Part shown: one piece after another, positions 26,853 through 36,279 of the stretch
Layout of the letters: each line of letters starts with the position of its first letter
Numbering within the stretch: the first letter of the stretch is position 1
Origin: an uncultured Bacilli bacterium
Lineage (GTDB): Bacteria; Bacillota_I; Bacilli_A; RF39; UBA660
Assembly (NCBI GenBank): GCA_934086315.1
Contig: CAKOHZ010000001.1
Span: 372,001-436,000, forward strand
Direction: 5' to 3'
DNA: 64,000 nucleotides
Position numbers and translations under genes: made by a program
Notes under the pieces: generated by a model
The model's input: the letters and a program-made list of their open reading frames with translations, nothing else
Databases searched by the model: none
What the model was told of the DNA's origin: nothing

Positions 26853-27347
26853 ATGACTATTATAGAATATGAAGGAAAATATTTAGAGGACGTGAAAGAC
26901 TTATTAGTAGAGTTAGAAAAATATATTCTTACAATAGATGAAGATAACTTAGATCAATTACATAAAGATTATAGAGATAAAATGGCAGTAATTGATTTAA
27001 AAGAAGCATATGAAAACGAAGGTAAATGCTTTTTAGCATTAGATAACAATAAAGTAGTTGGCCTAATAATAGGGTGTGTATTTCCATATGACAAATATGA
27101 TTATTTAGATTATAAGTGTCCACGAAGAGGAGAAATAACAGAACTTATTGTTAGTAAGAATGTAAGAAGTAAAGGTGTAGGCAAAGAACTAATGGACAAA
27201 ATGGAAGAATACTTTAAAAATATTGGCTGTGAATATGTTATAGTGGATGTATTTGCTTATAATCATAATGCGGAAAATTTTTATAATAAAAAAGGTTATC
27301 ATGCAAGAATGAAAACATTGATAAAAAAATTAAATGAAGATAATTAA
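26853..27347 (+). CDS. GNAT family N-acetyltransferase
   Basis: 164 residues after AGGTGAT; an extended -10 box TGCTATAAT is at 26828-26836. The acetyl-CoA pyrophosphate loop is VSKNVRSKGVGKEL, preceded by the beta-4 strand GEITELIV, and the C-terminal NAENFYNKKGY segment is typical of GNAT folds. Such enzymes transfer acetyl from acetyl-CoA to an amine of a protein or small molecule. The N-terminal half has an unusual insert with CPRRG. The next gene (peptidase S51) begins 15 bp later with its own ribosome-binding site, so they are likely co-transcribed. Confidence 0.85.
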   Translation: MTIIEYEGKYLEDVKDLLVELEKYILTIDEDNLDQLHKDYRDKMAVIDLKEAYENEGKCFLALDNNKVVGLIIGCVFPYDKYDYLDYKCPRRGEITELIVSKNVRSKGVGKELMDKMEEYFKNIGCEYVIVDVFAYNHNAENFYNKKGYHARMKTLIKKLNEDN

Positions 27348-27362
27348 GAAAGAAGGTATAAA

Positions 27363-28043
27363 ATGATTAACTATTTAATGAGTGGAATAGATAAAGAAAA
27401 TGGATTTACTAATGAACAAGCTATTTCTTTAAAGAAAGATATAAAGGATAATAGTGTTATTACTTTTATAGCGTCAGACTTCGATAACATCGAAAAAACA
27501 GATAAGCATAAAAATTTATTAATAGAAGGATTTAATAAAGTTGGTATTAACTTTAAATGTGAATATCTTGTTGATAAAAGAGTTACAAAAGAAGAAGCAA
27601 AAGAATTATTAAATAAATCAGATATAGTCTTTCTTATGGGTGGAGATACATATAAAGAAATGCAAAGTATAAATGAATACAAGATTAAAGATAATATTAT
27701 AAATAGAGATTTAATAATAGGCGTTTCAGCAGGCAGTCTAAATCAAAGTAAAAATGTAATTTATTTAGATGAATATCAAGATTATAAACTAGTTAAATAC
27801 GAAGGCTTAGGTTTAGTCGATTTTAACATATATCCACACCTAGATTTAAAAAATGAAGAATTTCTAAAAGAAATATTTACTGTAAGCAACGACACGCCTT
27901 TAATTGCGCTTCCAAATGAATCATTTATTAGATGTGAAAATGGAAATATAGAGTATCATGGAAATTATTATAAAGTAAGAAATAGTGTTATGAATATAAA
28001 TGGTAAAGAGTATAATGATATTAAAGAAATTGTAAATCTATAG
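27363..28043 (+). CDS. Peptidase S51 family protein (dipeptidase E / cyanophycinase-like)
   Basis: 226 residues after AGAAAGG. The GGDTYKEM glycine-rich loop and the nucleophile elbow GVSAGS (S122) are typical of S51 serine peptidases, and a histidine follows in NIYPHLDL. Family members cleave Asp-X dipeptides or related amide bonds in the cytoplasm. The length fits dipeptidase E-like enzymes (about 230 residues). Genes for acetyltransferases on both sides suggest a small stress or nitrogen-scavenging cluster, but no specific pathway is evident. Confidence 0.82.
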   Translation: MINYLMSGIDKENGFTNEQAISLKKDIKDNSVITFIASDFDNIEKTDKHKNLLIEGFNKVGINFKCEYLVDKRVTKEEAKELLNKSDIVFLMGGDTYKEMQSINEYKIKDNIINRDLIIGVSAGSLNQSKNVIYLDEYQDYKLVKYEGLGLVDFNIYPHLDLKNEEFLKEIFTVSNDTPLIALPNESFIRCENGNIEYHGNYYKVRNSVMNINGKEYNDIKEIVNL

Positions 28044-28069
28044 TAAATTTACAATATATAAATAGCATA

Positions 28070-28534
28070 ATGAAAAACATAGTTATAGAAGAAAAACAAT
28101 TAAAAAGTTTAGATATAAATGATAGTTTCTTCGATTCGTTAAAATCAGAATATAAAGACTTTAACATTTGGTTTAATAATCACTTAGATAGAAAAGCATA
28201 TGTAACATACCAAAATAATAAAATAACATCTATTTTAGTGTTGAAAATAGAAGATGAACTAGAAATATATAATAATTTTACTAAAGAATTCAAGCCATCT
28301 AAAAGATTAAAAATATGTACTTTAAAAGTAATAGATAAATATAAAAGATTAGGTACTAAATATTTAGAAATTGCTTTTAGTGAAGCTATAAATAATAATG
28401 TAGATGAAATATATATAACACTTTACACTAATCATAAAGATTTAATAAATCTATTAGAAAAAAATAATTACACATATTATTGTGATAACGCTAATAATGA
28501 AAGAGTATATGTAAACAAAATAAAAGAGTTTTAA
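28070..28534 (+). CDS. GNAT-like acetyltransferase-fold protein
   Basis: 154 residues. The acetyl-CoA-binding helix region reads ICTLKVIDKYKRLGTKYLE, followed by YITLYTNHKDLINLLEKNNY, the usual end of a GNAT domain. N-terminal SFFDSLKSEYKDFNIWFNNH followed by a lysine/arginine pair resembles GNAT domains that precede PUA-like domains in other bacteria; here the second domain is absent. No clear ribosome-binding site precedes ATG 28070, which lies 26 bp after the peptidase gene, so coupling is likely. Acceptor unknown. Confidence 0.7.
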   Translation: MKNIVIEEKQLKSLDINDSFFDSLKSEYKDFNIWFNNHLDRKAYVTYQNNKITSILVLKIEDELEIYNNFTKEFKPSKRLKICTLKVIDKYKRLGTKYLEIAFSEAINNNVDEIYITLYTNHKDLINLLEKNNYTYYCDNANNERVYVNKIKEF

Positions 28535-28544
28535 AACTCTTTTT
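28522..28544. terminator. Bidirectional terminator between convergent genes
   Basis: Palindromic AAAAGAGTTTTAAAACTCTTTT, with T-runs on both strands; it covers the stop codons of the plus gene and, on the other side, of the minus gene. Confidence 0.65.
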
Positions 28545-29022
28545 AATCTGGATCTTCAAAGTGAAAGTCATCATCTTCAAGTTCAGTTTCTTCAAAATGA
28601 TAAGATTCATTATCCTTATTCTTAATCTTATTCCCTTTTTTATTACTAAATAAAGACCCAACAAATAATGTCTTTAATAAACTATGTTTATTTTTCTTTT
28701 TATTTTTTTCTTTCTTATGTATTTCAGTATTTAACTCTATTGTTTCATTAGCTATTTCATTAGTAGTATCAACGATTCTCTCAATTAAATCTAAATATCC
28801 CTTAATAGTTTTGGCTTTACTATTTTTAATTTTTTTAATATCTTCATCAAAATCATCTAAGTCATCATTCTTTTCTATTAATGTTAAATAATAATTATAA
28901 AACCTAATTAAAGTATCATAACAATCTGCAGAACATTTTATAACTTTTTTTAATTTAGCTTCATCATCTAATTCATCAAGTTTAAGTTTTTTAATAATCT
29001 TATCATAATCATACATTTCCAT
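28543..29022 (-). CDS. Hypothetical protein, acidic helical
   Basis: 159 residues on the minus strand; start ATG 29022 follows AAGGGTGAA. The first 100 residues look helical (KLKKVIKCSADCYDTLIRFY). A lysine-rich hinge (KKEKNKKKNKH) and a very acidic tail (FEETELEDDDFHFEDPD) follow. A short hydrophobic stretch LLKTLFVGSLF near residue 122 is too weak to be called a membrane segment. No family is recognised. It is divergently transcribed from the NERD-HRDC gene 61 bp away. Confidence 0.65.
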   Translation of the reverse strand: MEMYDYDKIIKKLKLDELDDEAKLKKVIKCSADCYDTLIRFYNYYLTLIEKNDDLDDFDEDIKKIKNSKAKTIKGYLDLIERIVDTTNEIANETIELNTEIHKKEKNKKKNKHSLLKTLFVGSLFSNKKGNKIKNKDNESYHFEETELEDDDFHFEDPD

Positions 29023-29083
29023 AGTTTCACCCTTGTAGAAATATTATAACAAACTATGATATAATTTAAAAGAAGGTGATGAC

Positions 29084-30121
29084 ATGGAACTATTTAAAAG
29101 ATTCAATGAAACAATATTTCTAAAAGAAGACAGCAATTTAGAAAATCAAATAAAAGAATTAGAAGATATAAAATCAAAATTAAAATATACAAGTGACATA
29201 GATAAAGATATTTTATTATTAAAAAAAGGGTTACAAGGTGAAAAAGATATTGCTTTTGAACTTAAAAACTCAAATTTAGGAATGTATGTAGTTCATGATG
29301 TAACTATTCCTTTTGAAGATTTAAAAGCTCAAATAGATTATGTAATTGTTACTAGAGGATTCATATATTTAGTTGAATGTAAAAATCTAATTGGAAATAT
29401 AACAGTAAGTCACACTGGAGAGTTTGTAAGAGAATATGAATTAAATGGTAAAAAATATAAAGAAGCAATTTATTCACCATACACTCAAGCTTGTAGACAT
29501 ATGGAAATATTAAAGAAAAGATGGATAAGTAAAAATAATAAATTAATGGTAAAGATTCAAGAAAAAAATTTTGATACTTTATGGTATAAACCACTAGTTG
29601 TTATTTCTAATCCAAAATCTATTGTTAATATAAAATATGCTCAAAAAGAAATAAAAAGTCATGTAGTTAGAGTAGATCAACTACTAAACTACATTAAAAA
29701 TGATATTAATAATTATGATAGAGATTTATTAGCTAAACAAAAAGATATGAAAAGTCTTGCCGAATTTTTTATTGAAGCTAATACTAATGAGTACACAAGC
29801 TTAGCAAAAAAATATGAAAAATATATTTCAGGTAGTAGTAAAGATAATTCTACAAAAGCAGAGCAAACTAAAGAAATGAATATAAAATCAGAAAATGATA
29901 AAGAAACACTAAGAGACAAATTAATTAAGTTTAGAACATCAAAATCTAAATCAATGAACGTTCCAGCATATTATATTTTCACAAACGATGAACTAGAAAA
30001 AATAATAGAATTAAATCCGAAGTCAACAGAAGAATTAAAAAGTGCTAAAATTTTATCAGAGATAAAATTTAAATTACACTCAAGTGATATCATAAAGATA
30101 ATATGTGAGTTTAATAAGTAG
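29084..30121 (+). CDS. NERD nuclease-domain protein with C-terminal HRDC domain
   Basis: 345 residues after AAGGTGATG. The NERD domain (about residues 55-180) shows GLQGEKDIAFEL, the aspartate in AQIDYVIV and the E-x-K of YLVECKN, matching the PD-(D/E)XK-like NERD fold. The C-terminus (about 275-342) reads RTSKSKSMNVPAYYIFTNDE and KSAKILSEIKF, a clear HRDC nucleic-acid-binding domain as in RecQ helicases. NERD proteins are predicted nucleases tied to DNA processing; the HRDC domain supports DNA binding. The downstream TetR gene starts 7 bp later, so the two are co-transcribed. Confidence 0.82.
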   Translation: MELFKRFNETIFLKEDSNLENQIKELEDIKSKLKYTSDIDKDILLLKKGLQGEKDIAFELKNSNLGMYVVHDVTIPFEDLKAQIDYVIVTRGFIYLVECKNLIGNITVSHTGEFVREYELNGKKYKEAIYSPYTQACRHMEILKKRWISKNNKLMVKIQEKNFDTLWYKPLVVISNPKSIVNIKYAQKEIKSHVVRVDQLLNYIKNDINNYDRDLLAKQKDMKSLAEFFIEANTNEYTSLAKKYEKYISGSSKDNSTKAEQTKEMNIKSENDKETLRDKLIKFRTSKSKSMNVPAYYIFTNDELEKIIELNPKSTEELKSAKILSEIKFKLHSSDIIKIICEFNK

Positions 30122-30128
30122 GTGAAAT

Positions 30129-30683
30129 ATGGCAAACTTTACTAAAAAAGCAATCAAAGACACATTTATAACATTGTTAAAAGAGAAACCTTTTAATCAA
30201 ATAACAGTAAAAGATATTGTTGATGAATGTGGAGTAAATAGAAATACATTTTATTATCATTATGAAGATATAAATGATTTACTCGAAAATGTTATTACAG
30301 AAGAAACAGATGTATTAGTTAAAAATTATCCAACTATAGATTCTATAGATATGGCGGTAGAAGTAGCTATCAAATATGCACTTGAAAACAAAAAAACCAT
30401 TCTTAATATATATAAACATCTAGATAAAAATATATATGAAAGATTTATAATGGATACTTGTGAATACACAGTAAAAACTTTAATAAATTCAATTACTAAA
30501 AACATGAATATAGATGAAAAAGATAAGAGATTCTTAATAAGCTTTATAAAATGTCAATTCTTTGGATTCTGTATAGACTGGCTATCAAGAAATCTAGATG
30601 AGGAATATGTAAAAGAATATGTTACATACACTAAAATAACTAAAGAGATATTAATAGAGTTTATAAATAAACACTCTAAATAA
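30129..30683 (+). CDS. TetR family transcriptional regulator
   Basis: 184 residues after TAGGTGAA. The N-terminal helix-turn-helix is KDTFITLLKEKPFNQITVKD followed by VDECGVNRNTFYYHYEDIND, a textbook TetR DNA-binding domain. The C-terminal ligand region is helical and not identifiable. The next gene encodes an HdeD-like membrane protein and may be its target. No clear operator was found in the 120 bp that follow. It is likely co-transcribed with the NERD gene. Confidence 0.88.
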   Translation: MANFTKKAIKDTFITLLKEKPFNQITVKDIVDECGVNRNTFYYHYEDINDLLENVITEETDVLVKNYPTIDSIDMAVEVAIKYALENKKTILNIYKHLDKNIYERFIMDTCEYTVKTLINSITKNMNIDEKDKRFLISFIKCQFFGFCIDWLSRNLDEEYVKEYVTYTKITKEILIEFINKHSK

Positions 30684-30803
30684 TATTCTTTTTTTATGCA
30701 TTTAAACCATTTTGTCTAAAAATAAAACATCACTAAAAAACTGTCCATTTAAAAAAATAAATTATAAGGTTATACTATTTATATAATGAAAGGAGGAACT
30801 AAG

Positions 30804-31355
30804 ATGAGTAAATTTATACGTATAGCTAAAACAAGTTACATAGTTATGTCTATAATATTATGTATTCTAGGATTAGTACTTATGATAAATCCAGCATTTT
30901 CACAAACAATGTTAGTTGTAATATGCGCAATACTTTTAATAGCTTTTGGTATGATTAAACTATTTGGTTATTTCTCAAATGATCTATATCGTTTAGCATT
31001 CCAATATGACTTACCATTTGGTATATTATTAACAGTTCTTGGTATTATCATTCTAGTACGTCCTGAAGGATTTATCAACTTCATATGTATTGCATTAGGT
31101 CTTTCAATATTTACAGATAGTATGTTTAAAATGCATATAGCTAATGAAGCACGTAAATTTGGTATTCGTGAATGGTACTTAATATTAATATTCGCAATAC
31201 TTGCTTGCATTTGTGGTATTGTTTTAATGATAAAACCTAGTGAGAGCGCAATGGTATTAACTATATTACTTGGAGCTAACCTTTTAGTAGAAGGTATTCT
31301 TAGTTTAATAACAGTTATTACATCAGTTAAAATCTTTAAAGAAAAGAAAAAATAG
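30804..31355 (+). CDS. DUF308 / HdeD-like membrane protein
   Basis: 183 residues from ATG 30804, right after AAAGGAGG; the upstream ATG 30786 precedes that site. Six hydrophobic segments in three pairs (about residues 8-28, 36-56, 70-88, 92-112, 123-143, 150-172) give the HdeD family layout. In enterobacteria HdeD is an acid-resistance membrane protein; in Firmicutes the role is not known. No catalytic motif is seen. It lies between a TetR gene and the activase pair; the next gene begins 18 bp on after AAAGGAG, so the three may form one transcript. Confidence 0.75.
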   Translation: MSKFIRIAKTSYIVMSIILCILGLVLMINPAFSQTMLVVICAILLIAFGMIKLFGYFSNDLYRLAFQYDLPFGILLTVLGIIILVRPEGFINFICIALGLSIFTDSMFKMHIANEARKFGIREWYLILIFAILACICGIVLMIKPSESAMVLTILLGANLLVEGILSLITVITSVKIFKEKKK

Positions 31356-31373
31356 TTTAAAGGAGACATATAT

Positions 31374-32612
31374 ATGACAGCAGAATTTACTAAAGAAATG
31401 AAAATAACTCATACTATACTAGCACCAGATATATTTCCAGTACATATGAGACTTCTAACAAAAGTATTTGCATTATATGGGTATAATGTAGAAGTACTTC
31501 ACTATGAAGGAAAAGATGTTATAGATACTGGACTTAGTTACTTACATAATGATATTTGTTATCCAGCTATATGTGCGATAGGACAACAACTTTATGCACT
31601 TAAAAGTGGTGATTATGATACTCATAAAGTAGCTTTAATACAATTTCAAACTGGTGGTGGATGTAGAGCATCAAACTATATTTGTTTACTTAGAAAAGCT
31701 TTAGAAAATATGGGATATGACTATATACCAGTTATTTCAGTAAGTACAAGTAATATAGAAAAATGCAGTGGATTTAAACTAACTCCAATGATGATGTATA
31801 TGTCTCTTAGAGCTATTATCTACGGAGACTTTATAATGCTTTTAAAGAATCAAGTAAAACCTTATGAAAAGAAAAAAGGTGAAACTGATAAACTAGTAGA
31901 TTATTGGATAAATAAATTAACAACTGATTTCGCTTCTAAGAAAAGTTTAAATAATAGAAGTATGAAAAAGAATCTAAAAAGTATTGCTAAAAGTTTCCAT
32001 GAGATTAAAAGAGTAGATAGAAAATTAAAGAAAGTTGGTATCGTAGGAGAAATATATGTTAAATATTCTCCATTTGGTAACAACAATTTAGAAGAATTCT
32101 TACTTAAAGAAGGATGTGAATACATGGTACCAGGAGTACTAGCATTCTTTGAATTCTGTTTTTCTGATGGAGAAATCAATCATAAATATTATGGAAAAAA
32201 TAGAGTAAGCATGTATGCAGGAAAAACTGTAGAATCAATCGCATCTTCTTGGGAAAAAGATATGGAAGAAGCATTAAAACCATATCCTGAATTTGTATGT
32301 CCAACTCCATTTAAAAAGATAAAAAAACTTGCAGATCAAGTAATAGATAGAGGAGTAAATATGGGAGAAGGATGGCTTTTACCAGGAGAAGTATCCGAAC
32401 TAATAGAAAAAGGTTATAACAATATTATATGTGCTCAACCATTTGGATGTCTTCCTAATCACATAGTAGGAAAAGGTACAATAAGAACACTTAGAATGTT
32501 ATATCCAAATGCTAATATATTTCCAATAGATTATGATGCAGGTGCTTCAAAAGTAAATCAAGAAAATAGAATTAAATTAATGCTAGCTATTGCAGAAGAA
32601 GGTGATAAGTAA
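31374..32612 (+). CDS. 2-hydroxyacyl-CoA dehydratase-family protein (activase-associated, HgdB-like domain)
   Basis: 412 residues after AAAGGAG. Cysteine-containing motifs NDICYPAICAIGQ, QTGGGCRAS and AQPFGCLPNH resemble the cluster-binding segments of 2-hydroxyglutaryl-CoA dehydratase subunits and of the C-terminal part of very large acyl-CoA dehydratase activases. It begins directly upstream of, and is coupled to, the two-domain activase gene. In many Firmicutes the two pieces are one polypeptide of about 1400 residues; here they are split and in reversed order. A radical dehydration role is possible, but the reaction of this subfamily is not established. Confidence 0.72.
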   Translation: MTAEFTKEMKITHTILAPDIFPVHMRLLTKVFALYGYNVEVLHYEGKDVIDTGLSYLHNDICYPAICAIGQQLYALKSGDYDTHKVALIQFQTGGGCRASNYICLLRKALENMGYDYIPVISVSTSNIEKCSGFKLTPMMMYMSLRAIIYGDFIMLLKNQVKPYEKKKGETDKLVDYWINKLTTDFASKKSLNNRSMKKNLKSIAKSFHEIKRVDRKLKKVGIVGEIYVKYSPFGNNNLEEFLLKEGCEYMVPGVLAFFEFCFSDGEINHKYYGKNRVSMYAGKTVESIASSWEKDMEEALKPYPEFVCPTPFKKIKKLADQVIDRGVNMGEGWLLPGEVSELIEKGYNNIICAQPFGCLPNHIVGKGTIRTLRMLYPNANIFPIDYDAGASKVNQENRIKLMLAIAEEGDK

Positions 32613-32613
32613 T

Positions 32614-35532
32614 ATGAAAAGAGTAGGTTTTGATATAGGATCTACTACTATAAAATGTGTAGTAATTGATGAAAAAGAAAATATAATTTTTAAGAAATAT
32701 GAACGTCACTATTCTGAGATAAGAAGTGCTATATTAAAGATAATAAATGATTTAAAACAAGTAATAAAGAAAGACAAGATAACAGTAACAATCTCAGGTT
32801 CAGCAGGCTTAGGTTATGCAGAAAGTCTAAAGATACCATTTGTTCAAGAAGTTTTCGCAGAAAAAATAGCAGTTAAAAAGTATTATCAAAATACAGATAC
32901 AGTTATAGAATTAGGCGGAGAAGACGCTAAAATGTTGTTTCTTACTGGTGGATTTGAAATGAGAATGAATGGTAGTTGTGCAGGTGGAACAGGTGCATTT
33001 ATAGACCAAATGGCATCTTTATTAAATGTTAATGGTGAAGAATTAAATGAATTATCAAGTCATCATGAAAAAATTTGTAATATAGCTTCTCGTTGTGGAG
33101 TATTTGCTAAATCAGATGTTCAACCACTACTTAATCAAGGTGTTAGAAAAGAAGATATAGCTGCAGGTATATTTAGAGCAGTAGTAAATCAAACAATCTC
33201 AGGATTATCTCAAGGAAGAGAAATAGGTAATAATGTTCTATACTTAGGTGGACCATTATACTTCTATAGTGAACTTAGAAATAGTTTTGATGAAGTATTA
33301 AATACTAAAGGAATACTTCCTAATGATGCTCTTTACTTTGTAGCAATAGGCTCAGTATTAGCAAACGTAAAAGAAGAAACAACTCTTTTATCACTAGAAA
33401 ACAAATTTAAAAAGTTTAAAGAACAAAACAACTATACAAAAACTAAACCACTTTTCAAAGACAAAAAAGAATATGAAGAATTCTTAAAAAGACATAATGA
33501 TACAACTATAAAAGAATTAGATAAACCAAGTAAAAATATGTATCTAGGAATAGATGCAGGAAGCACAACAATAAAGATGGTTCTTTGTGATGATGATGGT
33601 AATATTTTTAATCCATATTATTCATCAAACGAAGGAAGCCCAGTAGAAATAGTTAAAAAGTATTTGATAGATTTGTATGAAAAATATCCAGATATTAACA
33701 TTAAGTCTAGCGCAGTTACTGGTTATGGAGAAGAACTAATTAAAAATGCATTTAATATAGATTATGGAGTAGTTGAAACAATTGCTCACTATACAGCAGC
33801 AAAGAAAATAAATCCTAAAGTAGACTTTATTCTTGATATAGGTGGCCAAGATATAAAATGTTTTAAGATTAAAAATGGTTCAATAGATAGTTTATATTTA
33901 AATGAAGCATGTTCTTCAGGATGTGGTTCTTTCTTACAAACATTTGCTAAAGCTTTAGGATACACAACAGAAGAATTCTCACACTTAGGTCTTTATGCTA
34001 AAAGTCCAGTTAGTCTAGGATCTAGATGTACAGTATTTATGAATAGTGCAGTTAAACAAGCTCAAAAAGATGGCGCATCAGTAGAAAGTATTGCAGCAGG
34101 TCTTTCAATGAGCGTAGTTAAAAATGCATTATATAAAGTTATAAGATGTGCAAATCCAAAAGACTTAGGTGAAAACATAATTGTTCAAGGTGGAACATTC
34201 TTAAATGATTCAGTACTAAGATCCTTTGAAATGGAAATAGGTCATAATGTAATAAGACCAAAATATTCAGGACTTATGGGAGCATACGGAAGTGCACTTT
34301 ATAGTAAAGAAAAAGATAATGATAAAAGTAAAGTATTAAATCTAGAAGAACTTAAAAATTTTAATTATGAAACAAGAAATATAAATTGTAATGGATGCAC
34401 TAATCATTGCAATTTAGTAATAAACACATTTGATAAGAAAAGAAGATTTATCGCAGGTAATAGATGTTCAAAACCTCTTAACAAAGGTAATCTTCAAGAA
34501 CACTATGACTTATATGAATATAAACAATCCTTATTAAAAGAATTCATGAATAATGAAATAGATGAATCAAAAACTACTATTGGTATACCTCTAGTACTTA
34601 ACATGTATGAATTATTACCATTTTGGTATACTTTATTTAAAACTTTAGGACTTAATGTAGTAGTGTCTCCATTCTCATCAAGAAGTCTTTACTTAAAAGG
34701 ACAACATACAATACCATCAGATACAATATGTTATCCAGCAAAACTAGCTCACGGTCATATAGAGTATTTATTAGATTCTAAAGTAGACTATATATTCTAT
34801 CCAAGTATGAGTTATAATGTAGATGAAAAACTTGGTACTAATCATTATAATTGCCCAGTAGTGGCATACTATCCTCAAGTTATAAGAGGTAATGTAAATA
34901 ATCTAAACAAAGATACATTTATAGATGACTTTATAAGTTTAGCAGACAAAAAACAATTCTTAAAAAGAATAAAAACTATAATTAAATATTATAATATTGA
35001 AACTACGAAATCTAATCTTAAAAAAGCCGTTGAAAAAGCATACGAAGCATATAATGATTACTTATCAAAAATAAGAACTAAAGCAGAAGAATTTATGGGA
35101 ATTGCTTCATCTAAAAATATGCCTATAATTGTATTATGCGGTCGTCCATATCATTTAGATCCAGAAATAAATCATGGTATTAATAAACTCATAACTTCGC
35201 TTGGAGCAGTAGTTATAACTGAAGACAGTATTAGTCATAAAGTAAAACCATTTAAGACAAAAGTAATGAATCAATGGACTTATCATTCAAGACTATATGC
35301 TGCTGCAAAATATATAAGTGAATCTAAAGATAATATTAATCTAGTTCAATTAGTATCTTTTGGTTGTGGAGTAGATGCAGTTACTACTGATGAAGTAAGA
35401 AGAATTATTGAAAGTAAAGACAAAGTCTATACACAAATAAAGATAGATGAAATATCTAATATGGGAGCAATTACCATAAGACTTAGAAGTTTGCTAGCTA
35501 TAATTGATAATAAAAATGTAAAGAATAAGTAA
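32614..35532 (+). CDS. Acyl-CoA dehydratase activase, tandem BadF/HgdC ATPase domains plus DUF2229
   Basis: 972 residues from ATG 32614 after GAAGGTGAT; the ATG at 32590 is upstream of that site. Two ASKHA-type ATPase domains are seen: GFDIGSTTIK at the N-terminus with GGEDAKM and GSCAGGTGAF, then GIDAGSTTIK (from about residue 311) with GGQDIKC and CSSGCGSF. The latter cysteines suit the bridging iron-sulfur cluster of HgdC. A cysteine group CNGCTNHC...NRCSK lies near 590-625, and a DUF2229-like region follows. HgdC proteins use ATP to inject an electron into a dehydratase. Its physiological partner here is unknown; the preceding gene is the best candidate. Confidence 0.85.
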   Translation: MKRVGFDIGSTTIKCVVIDEKENIIFKKYERHYSEIRSAILKIINDLKQVIKKDKITVTISGSAGLGYAESLKIPFVQEVFAEKIAVKKYYQNTDTVIELGGEDAKMLFLTGGFEMRMNGSCAGGTGAFIDQMASLLNVNGEELNELSSHHEKICNIASRCGVFAKSDVQPLLNQGVRKEDIAAGIFRAVVNQTISGLSQGREIGNNVLYLGGPLYFYSELRNSFDEVLNTKGILPNDALYFVAIGSVLANVKEETTLLSLENKFKKFKEQNNYTKTKPLFKDKKEYEEFLKRHNDTTIKELDKPSKNMYLGIDAGSTTIKMVLCDDDGNIFNPYYSSNEGSPVEIVKKYLIDLYEKYPDINIKSSAVTGYGEELIKNAFNIDYGVVETIAHYTAAKKINPKVDFILDIGGQDIKCFKIKNGSIDSLYLNEACSSGCGSFLQTFAKALGYTTEEFSHLGLYAKSPVSLGSRCTVFMNSAVKQAQKDGASVESIAAGLSMSVVKNALYKVIRCANPKDLGENIIVQGGTFLNDSVLRSFEMEIGHNVIRPKYSGLMGAYGSALYSKEKDNDKSKVLNLEELKNFNYETRNINCNGCTNHCNLVINTFDKKRRFIAGNRCSKPLNKGNLQEHYDLYEYKQSLLKEFMNNEIDESKTTIGIPLVLNMYELLPFWYTLFKTLGLNVVVSPFSSRSLYLKGQHTIPSDTICYPAKLAHGHIEYLLDSKVDYIFYPSMSYNVDEKLGTNHYNCPVVAYYPQVIRGNVNNLNKDTFIDDFISLADKKQFLKRIKTIIKYYNIETTKSNLKKAVEKAYEAYNDYLSKIRTKAEEFMGIASSKNMPIIVLCGRPYHLDPEINHGINKLITSLGAVVITEDSISHKVKPFKTKVMNQWTYHSRLYAAAKYISESKDNINLVQLVSFGCGVDAVTTDEVRRIIESKDKVYTQIKIDEISNMGAITIRLRSLLAIIDNKNVKNK

Positions 35533-35588
35533 TGTTATTGTTTTAAATTTATTATGAATGTAAAATGATAATGTAGTAGGAGGTACAT

Positions 35589-36251
35589 ATGGAACTAACA
35601 GCAGCAGCTGAATGGTTAAATACTACATTTAGTGGATTTGATCATGCTATATTAAATATTTTACATGAATTTGCTCTTTTAACTCATGGCAATTTAAACT
35701 GGTTATTTAAGTTTATAAGCTTATTTGCAGAAAAAGGTTTATTCTTAATATTACTTAGTATATTCTTAATGTTATTTAAGAAAACAAGAAAGTTTGGAAT
35801 ATGTATGTTTGGTGCTATTGGAGCAGGTGCTATTATAACTAATTTTATATTAAAAGATATGGTAGCTAGGCCTAGACCATACATGAGTACTATTTTAGAA
35901 TACAAAGATTGGTGGCAGTATGCAGGAAGTGTTACAGAAAATGATTTCTCATTTCCAAGTGGACACACAACAGCTATGACAGCGGCTATGATGTCATTAA
36001 TATTTATGGCTAAAACTAAAAATAAATATTGGTGTTTTCTATTTATAATATTAATGGGTATATCAAGAAATTACTTAATGGTCCACTATCCATCAGATGT
36101 AATAGGTGGTATGTTATCAGGACTAATTGGTGCAACTATCGCATACTTTATAACATTATTAATTTATAAAATACTAGATAAATACAAAGACGTAAAATTA
36201 TTTAACTTTATAAAGAACTTTGATATAATAAATGCAATGAAAAAGAAATAA
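35589..36251 (+). CDS. PAP2 superfamily membrane phosphatase
   Basis: 220 residues after GGAGGT. The three PAP2 motifs are complete: KDMVARPRP, PSGHTTAM and SRNYLMVHYPSDV. Five or six membrane spans surround them. PAP2 enzymes dephosphorylate lipid phosphates outside the membrane; undecaprenyl pyrophosphate recycling for cell-wall synthesis is the usual role of bacterial members of this size. It is transcribed alone or with the activase genes 56 bp upstream, and a terminator overlaps its end. Confidence 0.88.
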   Translation: MELTAAAEWLNTTFSGFDHAILNILHEFALLTHGNLNWLFKFISLFAEKGLFLILLSIFLMLFKKTRKFGICMFGAIGAGAIITNFILKDMVARPRPYMSTILEYKDWWQYAGSVTENDFSFPSGHTTAMTAAMMSLIFMAKTKNKYWCFLFIILMGISRNYLMVHYPSDVIGGMLSGLIGATIAYFITLLIYKILDKYKDVKLFNFIKNFDIINAMKKK

Positions 36252-36265
36252 TCATTGCATTTTTA
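36230..36265 (+). terminator. Terminator of the PAP2 gene
   Basis: AAATGCAATGA / TCATTGCATTT perfect 11-bp stem with an 11-base loop containing the stop codon, then TTAAAT. The trailing T-run is short. Confidence 0.6.
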
Positions 36266-36279
36266 AATGGAGGAAAACT

